Shown here piece after piece: positions 52,608 to 61,985 of a stretch of DNA of 64,000 bases (within the stretch, counting starts at the first letter, position 1; each line of letters begins with the position of its first letter). The notes beneath the pieces are model-generated. The model made no database searches, had not been told where the DNA came from, and was given only the letters and a program-made list of their open reading frames with translations. Made by a program: the position numbers and the translations under genes. The stretch is taken from assembly GCF_937893305.1 (NCBI RefSeq), contig NZ_CALBGN010000020.1, positions 65,608-129,607 of the forward strand, read 5' to 3'. The stretch is from an uncultured Helicobacter sp. (GTDB lineage: Bacteria; Campylobacterota; Campylobacteria; Campylobacterales; Helicobacteraceae).

Positions 52608-53957
52608 ATGCTACGATTTGCACCAAGCCCAACAGGAGATATGCACACAGGTAATTTGCGTGCTGCCGTGTTTAATTATATTTTAGCAAAACAACGCAAT
52701 GAAAAGTTTTTGCTCCGCATTGAAGACACTGATACCGCACGCAATATTGAAGGCAAGGATAAAGACATTATGTTTTTACTTAGTCTTTTTGGAATCACTT
52801 GGGACAATCTTGTGTATCAAAGCCATAATTTTGAACGCCATCGCCAACTTGCAGAATACTTAATTAAGCAAGGACACGCATTTTATTGCTATTGCACGAA
52901 AGAATTTTTAGACAATAAACGCGAAATTGCTAAAACAAATCATCAAGCTTTTCGTTATGATGACTCTTGGGCAGAACTTGAAAAGGACAAAAATCCACAC
53001 CCCGTTGTGCGATTAAAAGCTCCAAAAGAGCAAATGCAATTTCACGATGAAATTAAAGGAGATATTGTTTTTGCACCTAATGAAATAGATAGCTTTATTA
53101 TTCTAAAAGAAGATGGAATCCCAACTTATAATTTTGCTTGTGCAGTAGATGATATGCTCTATGATATTGATTTTATCGTGCGTGGAGAAGATCATGTAAG
53201 TAACACTCCTAAACAAATGCTAATCCACCATTATTTAAACTATGAAAAATCTATTAAGTTTGCGCATTTGCCCATAATTCTTAATGAAGAAGGAAAAAAA
53301 ATGAGCAAAAGAGATAACGCCTCTAGTGTGCAATGGCTCTTAGATTGTGGTTTTTTGCCACAAGCAATTGTGAATTATCTTGTGCTGATGGGAAATAAAA
53401 CGCCTTGTGAAGTCTTTACTCTAAAGGATACTTTTGCGTGGTTTGATATTACAAAAGTTGCAAAAGCTCCTGCGCGTTTTGATATCGATAAACTAAAATT
53501 TCTTAATCGCGAACATTTTAAGCAAATCAATGAACAGGATTTAGCAGTGCTTTTAGGCTATAAAGACTCTACAATTGGCGCATTAGCAAAGATCTATTTG
53601 CAAGAAGCAAGCACACTTAATGAAATCCGCGAAAAAGTGGATTATATCTTTATTAAAAAAGCTTTGCTTTTAGAGCAAAATATGGAATCTAAAAATAAAG
53701 AAACGCAAGAAATTTTAGAGTTTAAAGACGCAATTAAGATTTTACAGCAAACACTTCTCGCACTCTTACAAGAGCAAGATTTTAGTAAGATAGAATTTGA
53801 TGTATTTAAAACACAAGCAATGCAAAAAAGCAAATTAAAAGGCAAATACTTCTTTAAGCCTTTGCGTTTTTTACTAACAGGACATACGCACGGACCAGAG
53901 CTAAGCGATCTTTTTCCATATCTACGCTTTTATTTACATGATATTTTAAGGAATTGA
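52608..53957 (+). CDS. gltX: Glutamyl-tRNA synthetase (GltX2-type by position)
   Basis: A 449-residue class I synthetase. The HIGH-equivalent is in FAPSPTGDMHTGNLRAA (about residues 4-20) and the KMSKS-equivalent in GKKMSKRDNASS (about 227-238). The gene order gltX-yggT-slt matches the H. pylori gltX2 locus, whose enzyme charges Glu onto tRNA-Gln for later amidation by GatCAB. On that basis it may act on tRNA-Gln (51-125). Specificity cannot be proven from sequence. Confidence 0.93.
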   Translation: MLRFAPSPTGDMHTGNLRAAVFNYILAKQRNEKFLLRIEDTDTARNIEGKDKDIMFLLSLFGITWDNLVYQSHNFERHRQLAEYLIKQGHAFYCYCTKEFLDNKREIAKTNHQAFRYDDSWAELEKDKNPHPVVRLKAPKEQMQFHDEIKGDIVFAPNEIDSFIILKEDGIPTYNFACAVDDMLYDIDFIVRGEDHVSNTPKQMLIHHYLNYEKSIKFAHLPIILNEEGKKMSKRDNASSVQWLLDCGFLPQAIVNYLVLMGNKTPCEVFTLKDTFAWFDITKVAKAPARFDIDKLKFLNREHFKQINEQDLAVLLGYKDSTIGALAKIYLQEASTLNEIREKVDYIFIKKALLLEQNMESKNKETQEILEFKDAIKILQQTLLALLQEQDFSKIEFDVFKTQAMQKSKLKGKYFFKPLRFLLTGHTHGPELSDLFPYLRFYLHDILRN

Positions 53958-53958
53958 A

Positions 53959-54252
53959 ATGATTTTAAACACTTTTATTGAAGCATTTGCTCAAATTTTA
54001 AGCCTAATAATTAATCTTTATATTTGGGTGATTATTATTGCCGCTCTTATCTCTTGGGTGCGTCCAGATCCTTATAACCCTATTGTTCAAATCTTAGCAA
54101 AACTAACTGAGCCTCTTTATGCAAAAATTCGGCGCATTATCCCAACGCTAATAGGTGGTGTAGATTTAACGCCTATTCTTGTGATTTTGGTTCTAAAATT
54201 CATTGATTTATTTGCAGTAAAATTACTTTTTCAATTAGCTCACAATCTTTAA
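53959..54252 (+). CDS. YggT-family membrane protein
   Basis: A 97-residue protein with two YggT segments: helices at about 10-33 and 70-92 flanking SWVRPDPYNPIVQILAKLTEPLYAKIRRIIPTLIGGVDLTPI, the family signature. Members are associated with osmotic tolerance and division-plane proteins, but the biochemical role is unknown. It lies one base after gltX and 13 bases before slt. Confidence 0.9.
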   Translation: MILNTFIEAFAQILSLIINLYIWVIIIAALISWVRPDPYNPIVQILAKLTEPLYAKIRRIIPTLIGGVDLTPILVILVLKFIDLFAVKLLFQLAHNL

Positions 54253-54265
54253 TGTAAGGACAAAA

Positions 54266-55918
54266 ATGCGATTTTTTATTCTTCTTTTATGTGTGCTAAG
54301 TTTTGCCTTTGGAGAATCCAAGCAAATCCCAACTCTTAGTCAAGACATTACACTAGATTATCTAAAAAAACAACCCGCTGGAATCTCTAGGGATTTTTAC
54401 ATTTGGTTATTTTTACAACAAGATATTAATCCCAAAGAAGCAAAAGAAGCCTATAATCTCGCTATACGCAAAAATGCAAAGCTTTTTGGACTCTATTTTA
54501 AAAAAGGTGATAATAAAACACTTTCGCGTAAAACGATTTGCCAAAGAATGCCCTTAGATAAACTTTTAAAGGAAGATGCAAAATGTATCGCCCTTGCCTT
54601 AACAACAAAAAAGGCTGAATCCCTAGATAAAGCAACGCTTAGAAAAATTTCAAACAGCGTAAAACCACATGACGCAAAACTCTCCAAAGATTTACAAATT
54701 CTAGCCTCAAAAGATCCCTTTAAAACCCTAATCACACAAGATGCTAAAACTTTTGGTAATTTTTATTTTGCTATTTCTCAAGAATACCGCAATTATTTAA
54801 ATTTTAAAATTCCACAAGAAATAATCATCAAACTCATTAATGAACGCAATGGAAATTTTTTACGTGCCCTTAGACATATAATTCTTTCGCCAAATCTTAA
54901 GAACTTTAATGCTTCACTAACCGCAATCAAACCTCAAAATATTATTAACGCCCTTGATGCAGAAACCGCCTTTTATCTAGGTTTAAACGCAATGAATTCC
55001 GGAAAAAAAGATCAAGCACTTGTCTATTTTTTGCACTCTCAAAAACTCTCAAAATATTCTTTCAATAAAAATCGTGCAGCTTTTTGGGCATTTTTAGCAA
55101 GCAATGATGCATTGTATTTGCAAGAAATCTCACAATCAAAATCTGTAGATATTTACACTCTAGCAAGCCTTGAAATGCTTCAAAAAAATCCAAATTACAG
55201 CATCATTTATAAGATTCCAACACAAACGAAAAATGCAGAATGGAACTTTAAAAATCCTTTTGAATGGGAGAAAATTCGCGATTCTTTTAAAAATCTAAAA
55301 AACTCCAATCAAGATTTCGCAAAAAAACTCCTACTCAAAACAAATAGCGCAGAAACAGAAGCGCATTATGTTTGGCTCTCACGCGATTTTAACAAAGAAT
55401 ATTTCTTAATGCCTTATAAAGAAGTTTTTTCTAATTATGATAGCGATAAACAAGCACTTCTCTACGCTCTTGCTAGACAAGAAAGTCTTTTTATCCCAAC
55501 AGCAATTTCCACTTCCTATGCGCTAGGACTTATGCAACTTATGCCCTTTAATGTCAAAGCCATCGCCAAAGAATTAAAACAAGAACAAGAAGTAAGCTAT
55601 TTAGATATGTTTAACCCAGCTATAAATGTGCCTTATGCAGAATATTTCACGCGCCCTTTAATCAAAGAATTTAACCACCCTTTATTTATCGCCTATGCCT
55701 ACAATGGCGGACCGGGCTTCACACGCCGCTTGCTAGCTAAAAACTATCTCTTCAAAAAAAGTAATCCTTTAGATCCTTGGTATAGTATGGAAATGATCCC
55801 CTATGAAGAATCGCGTATTTATGGAAAAAAAGTGCTTGCAAACTATGTGATTTATCAAAGAAAACTAGGCAAAGAAACCAATCTATTAGATCTCTTACAC
55901 GACACTCTTGTGTATTAA
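54266..55918 (+). CDS. slt: Soluble lytic murein transglycosylase Slt
   Basis: A 550-residue periplasmic enzyme with signal RFFILLLCVLSFAFG. A long alpha-helical superhelix (about 40-385) precedes the SLT catalytic domain: LLYALARQESLFIPTAISTSYALGLMQLMP (catalytic Glu near 404) and YNGGPGFTRRLL. It degrades peptidoglycan to anhydromuropeptides. Its stop abuts the convergent fabH stop with no spacer, so no terminator separates them. Confidence 0.93.
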   Translation: MRFFILLLCVLSFAFGESKQIPTLSQDITLDYLKKQPAGISRDFYIWLFLQQDINPKEAKEAYNLAIRKNAKLFGLYFKKGDNKTLSRKTICQRMPLDKLLKEDAKCIALALTTKKAESLDKATLRKISNSVKPHDAKLSKDLQILASKDPFKTLITQDAKTFGNFYFAISQEYRNYLNFKIPQEIIIKLINERNGNFLRALRHIILSPNLKNFNASLTAIKPQNIINALDAETAFYLGLNAMNSGKKDQALVYFLHSQKLSKYSFNKNRAAFWAFLASNDALYLQEISQSKSVDIYTLASLEMLQKNPNYSIIYKIPTQTKNAEWNFKNPFEWEKIRDSFKNLKNSNQDFAKKLLLKTNSAETEAHYVWLSRDFNKEYFLMPYKEVFSNYDSDKQALLYALARQESLFIPTAISTSYALGLMQLMPFNVKAIAKELKQEQEVSYLDMFNPAINVPYAEYFTRPLIKEFNHPLFIAYAYNGGPGFTRRLLAKNYLFKKSNPLDPWYSMEMIPYEESRIYGKKVLANYVIYQRKLGKETNLLDLLHDTLVY

Positions 55919-56923
55919 TCATTTACCATTGAAGTTAAGAATCGCCGAACCCCAAGTTAAACCTCCACCAAAAGCATCCAAAAGGAGTCTAGAGCCGTTT
56001 TGGATTCTCCCTTCTTCGTATAACTCATTGATTGCCATAGGGATTGAAGCAGCAGAAGTATTTCCATACTTTCGCACAGTTAAAGCAATCTTTTCTTGTG
56101 GAAATTTTAATGCATCACCTACTGCAGAAATAATGCGCAAATTTGCTTGATGAGGAACAAAAAAATCAATGGAATCTTTGCTTATATTGTTTTTTTCTAA
56201 AATTTCTATGACATCTTGCGTGAGAGTTTTTACTGCAAGTTTAAAAGTTTCATTGCCTTTCATTTTGATAAATTGCAATCTCTCTTGTAAAACCATATCA
56301 TTTACAGGATTTCTACTCCCACAACCTGGAGTCATTAAAAAATCTTGATATTGTCCGTTAGAGGCACAATTCACATCTAAAATGCTTAAATCCTTATCTT
56401 CTGTTTGGCTAATCACAGCCGCCCCCGCTCCATCTCCAAAAAGCACACAAGTGCTTCTATCTTGCATATCAATAATGCTTGAGAGCTTTTCTGCTCCAAT
56501 AATTAAAATGTTTTTATGTGTTTTTGACTCAATCAAAGACTTTGCCAACAAAAGTAGATAAATAAACCCACTACAAGCTGCTGCAATATCAAATGCAGGC
56601 CTACCCACAATCCCCAAATTATGCGCTACCACACAAGCAGTTGAAGGCATACAAAAATAATCTGGAGAAATCGTTGCAACAATGACTGCATCTATCTCAT
56701 TAGGCGTTAAATTCGCACGCGCAATCGCTAGCTTTGCTGCCTCTGTCGCAAGATCACTTGTAGCTTCTTTAATATCAGCAAATCTACGCTCTTCAATTCC
56801 AGTGCGTTTAGTTATCCACTCATCACTAGTTTCTACAATTTTAGAAAGATCATCATTTGTAATGACGCGCTTTGGAATATAAGCACCAATGGAGCTTAAA
56901 CTCGCATATATAGGCTTCTCCAC
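55919..56923 (-). CDS. fabH: 3-oxoacyl-ACP synthase III FabH
   Basis: A 334-residue enzyme that starts fatty-acid synthesis by condensing acetyl-CoA with malonyl-ACP. Catalytic Cys in FDIAAACSGFIYLL (about 110-123), His in FVPHQANLRI (about 250-259) and Asn in RKYGNTSAASIPMA (about 280-293) are all present. It ends the ndk-yceD-rpmF-plsX-fabH series. Confidence 0.95.
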   Translation of the reverse strand: MEKPIYASLSSIGAYIPKRVITNDDLSKIVETSDEWITKRTGIEERRFADIKEATSDLATEAAKLAIARANLTPNEIDAVIVATISPDYFCMPSTACVVAHNLGIVGRPAFDIAAACSGFIYLLLLAKSLIESKTHKNILIIGAEKLSSIIDMQDRSTCVLFGDGAGAAVISQTEDKDLSILDVNCASNGQYQDFLMTPGCGSRNPVNDMVLQERLQFIKMKGNETFKLAVKTLTQDVIEILEKNNISKDSIDFFVPHQANLRIISAVGDALKFPQEKIALTVRKYGNTSAASIPMAINELYEEGRIQNGSRLLLDAFGGGLTWGSAILNFNGK

Positions 56924-56934
56924 TGGCTACTCCT

Positions 56935-57921
56935 TTAATTCTTAAATGTTTCTAATGCAATCTCAATATTATGATTCACATCATTTTCATAAGCCAAAAT
57001 CGCTTGAAAAACAGCATTTTTCATTGCTTTCGCATTGCTTTTTCCATGGCAAATAATCACATTTCCATTAACACCCAAAAGTGGCGCGCCACCATATTCA
57101 GCATAATCAATTTGTTTTTTTAGTTTCTTAAACACATTTTTCATAAACAATGCTCCAAAAATTCCAATAGGAGAAGCCTTGATATGTTTTTTAAGTAAAA
57201 AAGAAATCGAGTTTGCAACACCTTCGCTTGCCTTTAACACGGCATTTCCAACAAAACCATCACACACAACAACTTCCACATTACTATCAAAAATATTGTT
57301 TCCTTCGACATTGCCTATAAAGTTTGGATGTTTCTTAAGAAGATCAAAGGCTACTTTTGTCATTTCATTGCCTTTGCATTCTTCTTCTCCGTTTGCAAGC
57401 AAACCAATACGCACCTTAGGATAATTCAAAATCGCTCTTGCATATTCATAGCCCATAATTCCAAACTCAAATAAGTTTTCTGGCTTACAATCTACATTAG
57501 CCCCAGCATCCAAAACCAAGCTTTTATTGCCATCAATGCGTGGCATTAGTGTGCAAATTGCTGGACGCAAAACATTATTCAATCGTCCAATTTTTAGTGT
57601 AGCCAAACTCATTGTAGCCCCACTATGCCCAGCTGAAACAACAGCATCTACGGATTTATTTTTCAACATTTCCATTGCAATATAAATAGAGCTTTCCTTG
57701 CGTTTTAAAGCAGAAGTTGCACCATCTTCCATTGCAATAAAATCATTACAATGGACAATTTCTACTTTGCTTTTTAAATCCGCAGGAATCAAGGGCTTAA
57801 TAACTTGCTCATCACCCACAAGCACGAGCGTAAAATTACGCTCTTTAAGAGCTTGTAGCGAGCCTTGCACAAGCGGCGCAGATCCAAAATCTCCGCCCAT
57901 TGCGTCTATGGCAATTTTCAT
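56935..57921 (-). CDS. plsX: Phosphate acyltransferase PlsX
   Basis: A 328-residue enzyme making acyl-phosphate from acyl-ACP for phospholipid synthesis. It starts MKIAIDAMGGDFGSAPLVQG, followed by VSAGHSGATMSLA, CTLMPRIDGNKSLVLDAGANVDCKPE, LLANGEEECKGNE and CDGFVGNAVLKASEG. The ATG at 57921 matches the family start; an upstream GTG at 57927 adds only two residues. Confidence 0.95.
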   Translation of the reverse strand: MKIAIDAMGGDFGSAPLVQGSLQALKERNFTLVLVGDEQVIKPLIPADLKSKVEIVHCNDFIAMEDGATSALKRKESSIYIAMEMLKNKSVDAVVSAGHSGATMSLATLKIGRLNNVLRPAICTLMPRIDGNKSLVLDAGANVDCKPENLFEFGIMGYEYARAILNYPKVRIGLLANGEEECKGNEMTKVAFDLLKKHPNFIGNVEGNNIFDSNVEVVVCDGFVGNAVLKASEGVANSISFLLKKHIKASPIGIFGALFMKNVFKKLKKQIDYAEYGGAPLLGVNGNVIICHGKSNAKAMKNAVFQAILAYENDVNHNIEIALETFKN

Positions 57922-57934
57922 TATCACACCCTAA

Positions 57935-58090
57935 CTAGTTGCTTTTATAATTTCCAGTAAATTTATTTACGCGATGTGGCATTTTCCAAGTGCCATCTTT
58001 ATCTTTTACGGGAACTGCCAATGTTAATTTGTAATGCGTTCTTCTTTTTGCTGCTCTTGTTTTACTTACGCGTCTTTTTGGTACTGCCAT
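57935..58090 (-). CDS. rpmF: 50S ribosomal protein L32
   Basis: A 51-residue basic protein that starts MAVPKRRVSKTRAAKRRTHY and continues with KLTLAVPVKDKDGTWKMPHR, the L32 signature. It lacks the zinc-binding cysteines of some L32 forms, as is usual for this lineage. The position between yceD-like and plsX is the conserved order. GGAGT lies upstream of its ATG. Confidence 0.95.
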   Translation of the reverse strand: MAVPKRRVSKTRAAKRRTHYKLTLAVPVKDKDGTWKMPHRVNKFTGNYKSN

Positions 58091-58108
58091 TTGTTACTCC
58101 TTAAAAAT

Positions 58109-58480
58109 TTAATCATTTTTTGTATGATAATCACAACGAATTATCTCTAATTCACCATTTAAAATTTCACTCAAATCAATCTTACCATTTTCACACTCAA
58201 TAATATCCTCAAAATGCTCATTATCCAAATTGACAATACCATCACTTAGATAAAACTCTAAAGACTCATTAAGTGCTTTTTCATACTCTTCTCCGCTCAT
58301 ATCACAGATTAAAGTAATATTCCCTTTTAGGATTCCATTAAGTTTTAGCAAATTAAAATGGCTCTTATCATAAAAAAGTATGCCCTCTAATCGTGCCTTT
58401 TTATCATCACTTTGAACTAAAAACGGAATCTTTTCTCCATTTTTGCAAGTTTGGAACGCCTTTTGAAAAGCTAACTGCAT
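58109..58480 (-). CDS. YceD/DUF177-like protein upstream of rpmF
   Basis: A 123-residue acidic protein. The stretch ITLICDMSGEEYEKAL and the later DIIECENGKIDLSEILNGELEII resemble YceD (DUF177), which precedes rpmF in many bacteria and is linked to 23S rRNA handling. Similarity is weak and only one Cys of the usual CxxC is present, so position carries much of the call. It starts three bases after the ndk stop. Confidence 0.65.
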   Translation of the reverse strand: MQLAFQKAFQTCKNGEKIPFLVQSDDKKARLEGILFYDKSHFNLLKLNGILKGNITLICDMSGEEYEKALNESLEFYLSDGIVNLDNEHFEDIIECENGKIDLSEILNGELEIIRCDYHTKND

Positions 58481-58483
58481 TAA

Positions 58484-58897
58484 CTAGCAAATTTCTCTTG
58501 TTGAAAAGAAAAATGCAACCTCTCTTTGTGCGTTCTCTAAGCTATCACTTCCATGCACCGCATTTGCATCAATGCTATCAGCGAAGTCCGCACGAATTGT
58601 TCCAACTGCTGCTTCTTTTGGATTTGTAGCTCCCATCAATTCACGATTTTTTGCTACCGCATTAAGCCCCTCAAGAACCATTACAACAACAGGTCCGCTT
58701 ACCATAAAATCCACTAAATCATTAAAGAAAGGGCGTTCTTTATGCACAGCATAAAACTCCTTTGCATCATTTCTACTTAGTCTAATCTTTTTCATCGCTG
58801 CAATTCTTAAGCCATTACTCTCAAATCTATCAACAATTTTCCCAATCACATTTTTCTGTACTGCATCAGGCTTGATAATGGATAATGTTTGCTCCAT
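58484..58897 (-). CDS. ndk: Nucleoside diphosphate kinase
   Basis: A 137-residue enzyme balancing NTP pools. It starts MEQTLSIIKPDAVQKN; the active-site His is in GTIRADFADSIDANAVHGSDS (about 110-130), and the loop MVSGPVVVMVLEG is present. The ATG at 58897 with GGAGT upstream is chosen over a longer start at 58915. The protein ends EVAFFFSTREIC. It leads the rpmF-plsX-fabH operon. Confidence 0.96.
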   Translation of the reverse strand: MEQTLSIIKPDAVQKNVIGKIVDRFESNGLRIAAMKKIRLSRNDAKEFYAVHKERPFFNDLVDFMVSGPVVVMVLEGLNAVAKNRELMGATNPKEAAVGTIRADFADSIDANAVHGSDSLENAQREVAFFFSTREIC

Positions 58898-59011
58898 CGT
58901 TACTCCTAAACCCATATCTTTGGGATTTTTTAAAATTTAAGGGCAGTATTATATTCTATTAAACCTACATTTTAGTTTAAAATCACATAATCCTAAAAAT
59001 CTTTTGTTTTT

Positions 59012-59728
59012 TTAAAATCTACTTGGTGGCTTAATCCCTAAGATACGCAATTTACGATAAAATCTCTCCGCTCCAAATTTTGCCTTTTTATCCATATTGT
59101 AAGACAAAACTTGAAGATAATTTAAGATTTCTTTAGCCTCTACTCCACTTTTGGATTCTGCATTTTTTAGCATAAAATATGGAATCTTAATTTTCTTTTT
59201 TAAAAACGCACGCATTAACTTTGAATAAAATTCTCGATTTTCTCTAACACACAAACGCCCAAATACAAATGGTAAATGCTCTTTTTGTACCCAATTTTCT
59301 CCTAAATCCAAAAACGCAATCTTGCTACCTTTGTCTCTGCAATCTTGTTTTTGTCGCAAAACTTCCACTAATGCCCTATCCCCAATTAACACACGCCCTT
59401 TTAATCCCAATACTTTTAAAAGAGCATTTGAAGTTGCAGATTGATAATCCTCTCCTTGTTCTTTAGGCAAACAAATTACACTAACCACTCTCTTACGCGC
59501 TATAATTCCAACATTTATAGCTTGGAATCTTTCCTTTCTAGCCCTTAAAGCAGTGATAGAAGAAATAAATCCCGCATCAATGCGTCTAAACAAAAACTCT
59601 CTATTTAAACGCGCAGGATAGGATTTTTTTTTCTGATAAAAAAGTTGAAATTGTGAAGGTTTTGGATATGCCCGAACAAACACTTCAAAAGGCAAAAGAT
59701 TAAGATAATCAATTTTTCCAAAACGCAT
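59012..59728 (-). CDS. mqnA: MqnA family chorismate dehydratase (futalosine menaquinone pathway)
   Basis: A 238-residue periplasmic-binding-protein-fold enzyme with the MqnA start RFGKIDYLNLLPFEVF and RRIDAGFISSITALRAR (about 49-65), plus IAFLDLGENWVQKEHLPFVFGRLCV (about 137-161). It forms 3-enolpyruvylbenzoate from chorismate at the start of the futalosine route used by Campylobacterota to make menaquinone. An AAGGAG lies before the ATG at 59728. A T9 run occurs at 59614-59622. Confidence 0.85.
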   Translation of the reverse strand: MRFGKIDYLNLLPFEVFVRAYPKPSQFQLFYQKKKSYPARLNREFLFRRIDAGFISSITALRARKERFQAINVGIIARKRVVSVICLPKEQGEDYQSATSNALLKVLGLKGRVLIGDRALVEVLRQKQDCRDKGSKIAFLDLGENWVQKEHLPFVFGRLCVRENREFYSKLMRAFLKKKIKIPYFMLKNAESKSGVEAKEILNYLQVLSYNMDKKAKFGAERFYRKLRILGIKPPSRF

Positions 59729-59872
59729 CAAATCTCCTTAAAATTTGCATTATTTTAACATAACTTCAATCAAAAGCCTTAATTCTTAAATTTTATCTCG
59801 CATCATTATAAGGATTGTTTTAATAAATATAATATAAAATCCGCTTTTACATCATAGCAAGGGGAAAATTCT

Positions 59873-60727
59873 ATGAATCCTATACTTGTAGAAACCATTA
59901 AAGAGCTACCTCCTCTACCGCAAACTGTTATAGAATTACGCAATTATGTAGATTCTAGTGGAGCAGATTTAGAAATCTCTAAAGTTGCGGCAATTTTATC
60001 AAAAGATCCCTTGATCGTAGGTGAGTTATTGCGCCTTGCAAATTCTCCATTTTATGGATTATCACGCCAAGTTTCAACAATCCAACAAGTTGTGTCTTTG
60101 CTAGGTGCTGGAACAATTAAAAATACCGTAATGGCAAATGCGGTTCGCTCAAGCTTTTCCATTAATGTTTCGCCTTATGGGTTAGACAATAATACTTTTT
60201 TAACAAATTGTTCCAAGGAGGTTGATTTTATTTCAGCGTGGCTAAGAGAAGAAGATAAAGCGCTTGCAAATGAGCTAATTCCTTGTGCAATGCTATTACG
60301 TTTGGGTATGATTTTGCTTTCTGATATGCTGATTAAATCTGGCAAAGATAAAGAATTTTTAGAGCAAAATAAAATCAATGATTTTCAAGATGTACATGAT
60401 TTAGAAAACCAATATTGCGGTGTTGATAGTATTTCGTTTTTAGGATTCTTATTTAATTATTGGGAATTTGATGAACGCTTAATCCAAAGCATTGCATACA
60501 TTCATAATCCTCATGCAGCTGCACAAGAAATCAAAAAGAATGCTTATGCGCTTGCTGTTACAAACTGCCTTTTTGAACCATATCATCCACTTAGCCAGTT
60601 TAACTCTAAAAAGTCTATTGCTCTTGTTAATGAAGCTATGGGGCAAGGTGTGAATTTTAATATGGCAAACTTCCTTGCTAAACTTCCAGAAGAAGCCAAA
60701 GAAAATCTCATTAAAGACGACAATTAA
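59873..60727 (+). CDS. HDOD-domain signalling protein
   Basis: A 284-residue HDOD protein. It starts LVETIKELPPLPQTVIELRNYVD, then KDPLIVGELLRLANSPFYGLSRQVSTIQQVVSLLGAGTIKN (about 44-84), the classic HDOD core. HDOD proteins are non-catalytic relatives of HD phosphohydrolases and act in regulatory scaffolds; in Campylobacter one member affects motility. A TATAAT-type promoter region lies about 50 bases upstream. The gene ends tail-to-tail with the MFS gene, overlapping four bases. Confidence 0.88.
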   Translation: MNPILVETIKELPPLPQTVIELRNYVDSSGADLEISKVAAILSKDPLIVGELLRLANSPFYGLSRQVSTIQQVVSLLGAGTIKNTVMANAVRSSFSINVSPYGLDNNTFLTNCSKEVDFISAWLREEDKALANELIPCAMLLRLGMILLSDMLIKSGKDKEFLEQNKINDFQDVHDLENQYCGVDSISFLGFLFNYWEFDERLIQSIAYIHNPHAAAQEIKKNAYALAVTNCLFEPYHPLSQFNSKKSIALVNEAMGQGVNFNMANFLAKLPEEAKENLIKDDN

Positions 60728-61872
60728 GATTCCATAATTGGAGTCTTTTTTATAAAACTTCCTTGATAATACACACATACGCAAAATGCTAAAAATGCTC
60801 CAAAGTAACCGACATATTCCACACTTAAATATTCTAAGATCAATCCACCAAAATACGCGCCACTTCCAATTCCAACATTATAAATTCCAGAAAATATTGA
60901 CATTGCAATAGAAGTTCCAACAGGCACTAAATGCAACACTTTTGCTTGAAAAGCAAGTCCAAACATCACAATAGACAATCCCCAAAGCACACAAACTAAA
61001 ACCACACCAAATGCGCTAAAACTTGAGAGTTTCAAACATAGCAATGCAACAAATACTCCAAAAATTGCAAATGTCAAAAAGGATTCCTTATGTTTATCGT
61101 GATATTTAGAAAACAAATACCCCCCAACAATTCCCATTGCTCCAAAGATTACAAGTGTTGCTGTAATATTGTTTTGACTAAAATGCGCATTTTGCGCCAA
61201 AAATGGCTCAATATAGCTATATGCAATAAAATGTGCAGTTACCAAACACATTGTGATCCCATAAACTCCTAAGAGTTTTGGAGTTTTTAAAAGTTGTGGT
61301 AAAGAACGCAGAGAAACTGCACCACTTGTTGGTAATTGTGGTAGCGTTTTTAAAAGCACCAAAAAAACTAAAAACGCCACGATTCCAATCATTAAAAAAC
61401 TGATTCTCCAGCCAAAATATAGCCCAATTACACGCCCCAAAGGAAGTCCAGCAAGCAATGCTATACTAGTGCCTACAATCACAAAACTAATTGCTACACT
61501 CTCCTTTCCCTTTGGCGCAACACGCACTGCCATAGGTGTTGCAATCGACCAAAACAATGCGTGCGCACAAGCAACCCCTAATCTTGAAGCCATTAATACC
61601 CAATAGCTTTCAGCAAGAGCAGAAAAAATATGGCTTGCGATAAATAAACTCATTACAAACAATAAAAGACGTCTTAAATCAAAACGCGAACACATAAGCA
61701 TTAAAGGCAAAGAAGCAAGAGCAACAACCCACGCATACACACTCATTAAAAACCCAGCTCTAGCCTCTGTGATTCCAAAATCTGTGGCAATAAGTGTTAA
61801 AAGTCCAATAGGAATAAATTCAGAAGTGTTAAAAATAAATGCTGCAAAAGCAATTGCAATAACCGCTTGCAT
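60724..61872 (-). CDS. MFS drug/sugar efflux transporter (SotB/AraJ type)
   Basis: A 382-residue, 12-helix major facilitator. It has the DHA1-type start FIFNTSEFIPIGLLTLIATDFGITEARAGFLMSVYAWVVALASLPLML and motif C-like region GLPLGRVIGLYFGWRISFLMIG. Members export sugars, chloramphenicol or other small molecules; the substrate is unknown. No regulator is adjacent. Confidence 0.88.
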   Translation of the reverse strand: MQAVIAIAFAAFIFNTSEFIPIGLLTLIATDFGITEARAGFLMSVYAWVVALASLPLMLMCSRFDLRRLLLFVMSLFIASHIFSALAESYWVLMASRLGVACAHALFWSIATPMAVRVAPKGKESVAISFVIVGTSIALLAGLPLGRVIGLYFGWRISFLMIGIVAFLVFLVLLKTLPQLPTSGAVSLRSLPQLLKTPKLLGVYGITMCLVTAHFIAYSYIEPFLAQNAHFSQNNITATLVIFGAMGIVGGYLFSKYHDKHKESFLTFAIFGVFVALLCLKLSSFSAFGVVLVCVLWGLSIVMFGLAFQAKVLHLVPVGTSIAMSIFSGIYNVGIGSGAYFGGLILEYLSVEYVGYFGAFLAFCVCVYYQGSFIKKTPIMES

Positions 61873-61959
61873 TACCCTCCTTAAAAGCTTAAAATCAAGC
61901 GTAAATTATACTGAAAATCTTTTAAGAAACAAAAGAGAAAGAAGAATTTTAGAGTGATA

Positions 61960-61979
61960 AGACTCCTTAAAGGGAGTCT
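61960..61979 (-). terminator. Hairpin downstream of ahpC
   Basis: AGACTCC (61960-61966) pairs with GGAGTCT (61973-61979) around a six-base loop, starting seven bases after the ahpC stop on the minus strand. Only a short T-rich stretch follows, so it may be a weak terminator. Confidence 0.55.
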
Positions 61980-61985
61980 GTAAAA

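Noticed and set aside
59614..59622. T9 tract in mqnA
   Set aside because: It lies in an intact essential-pathway gene and no alternative product is suggested.
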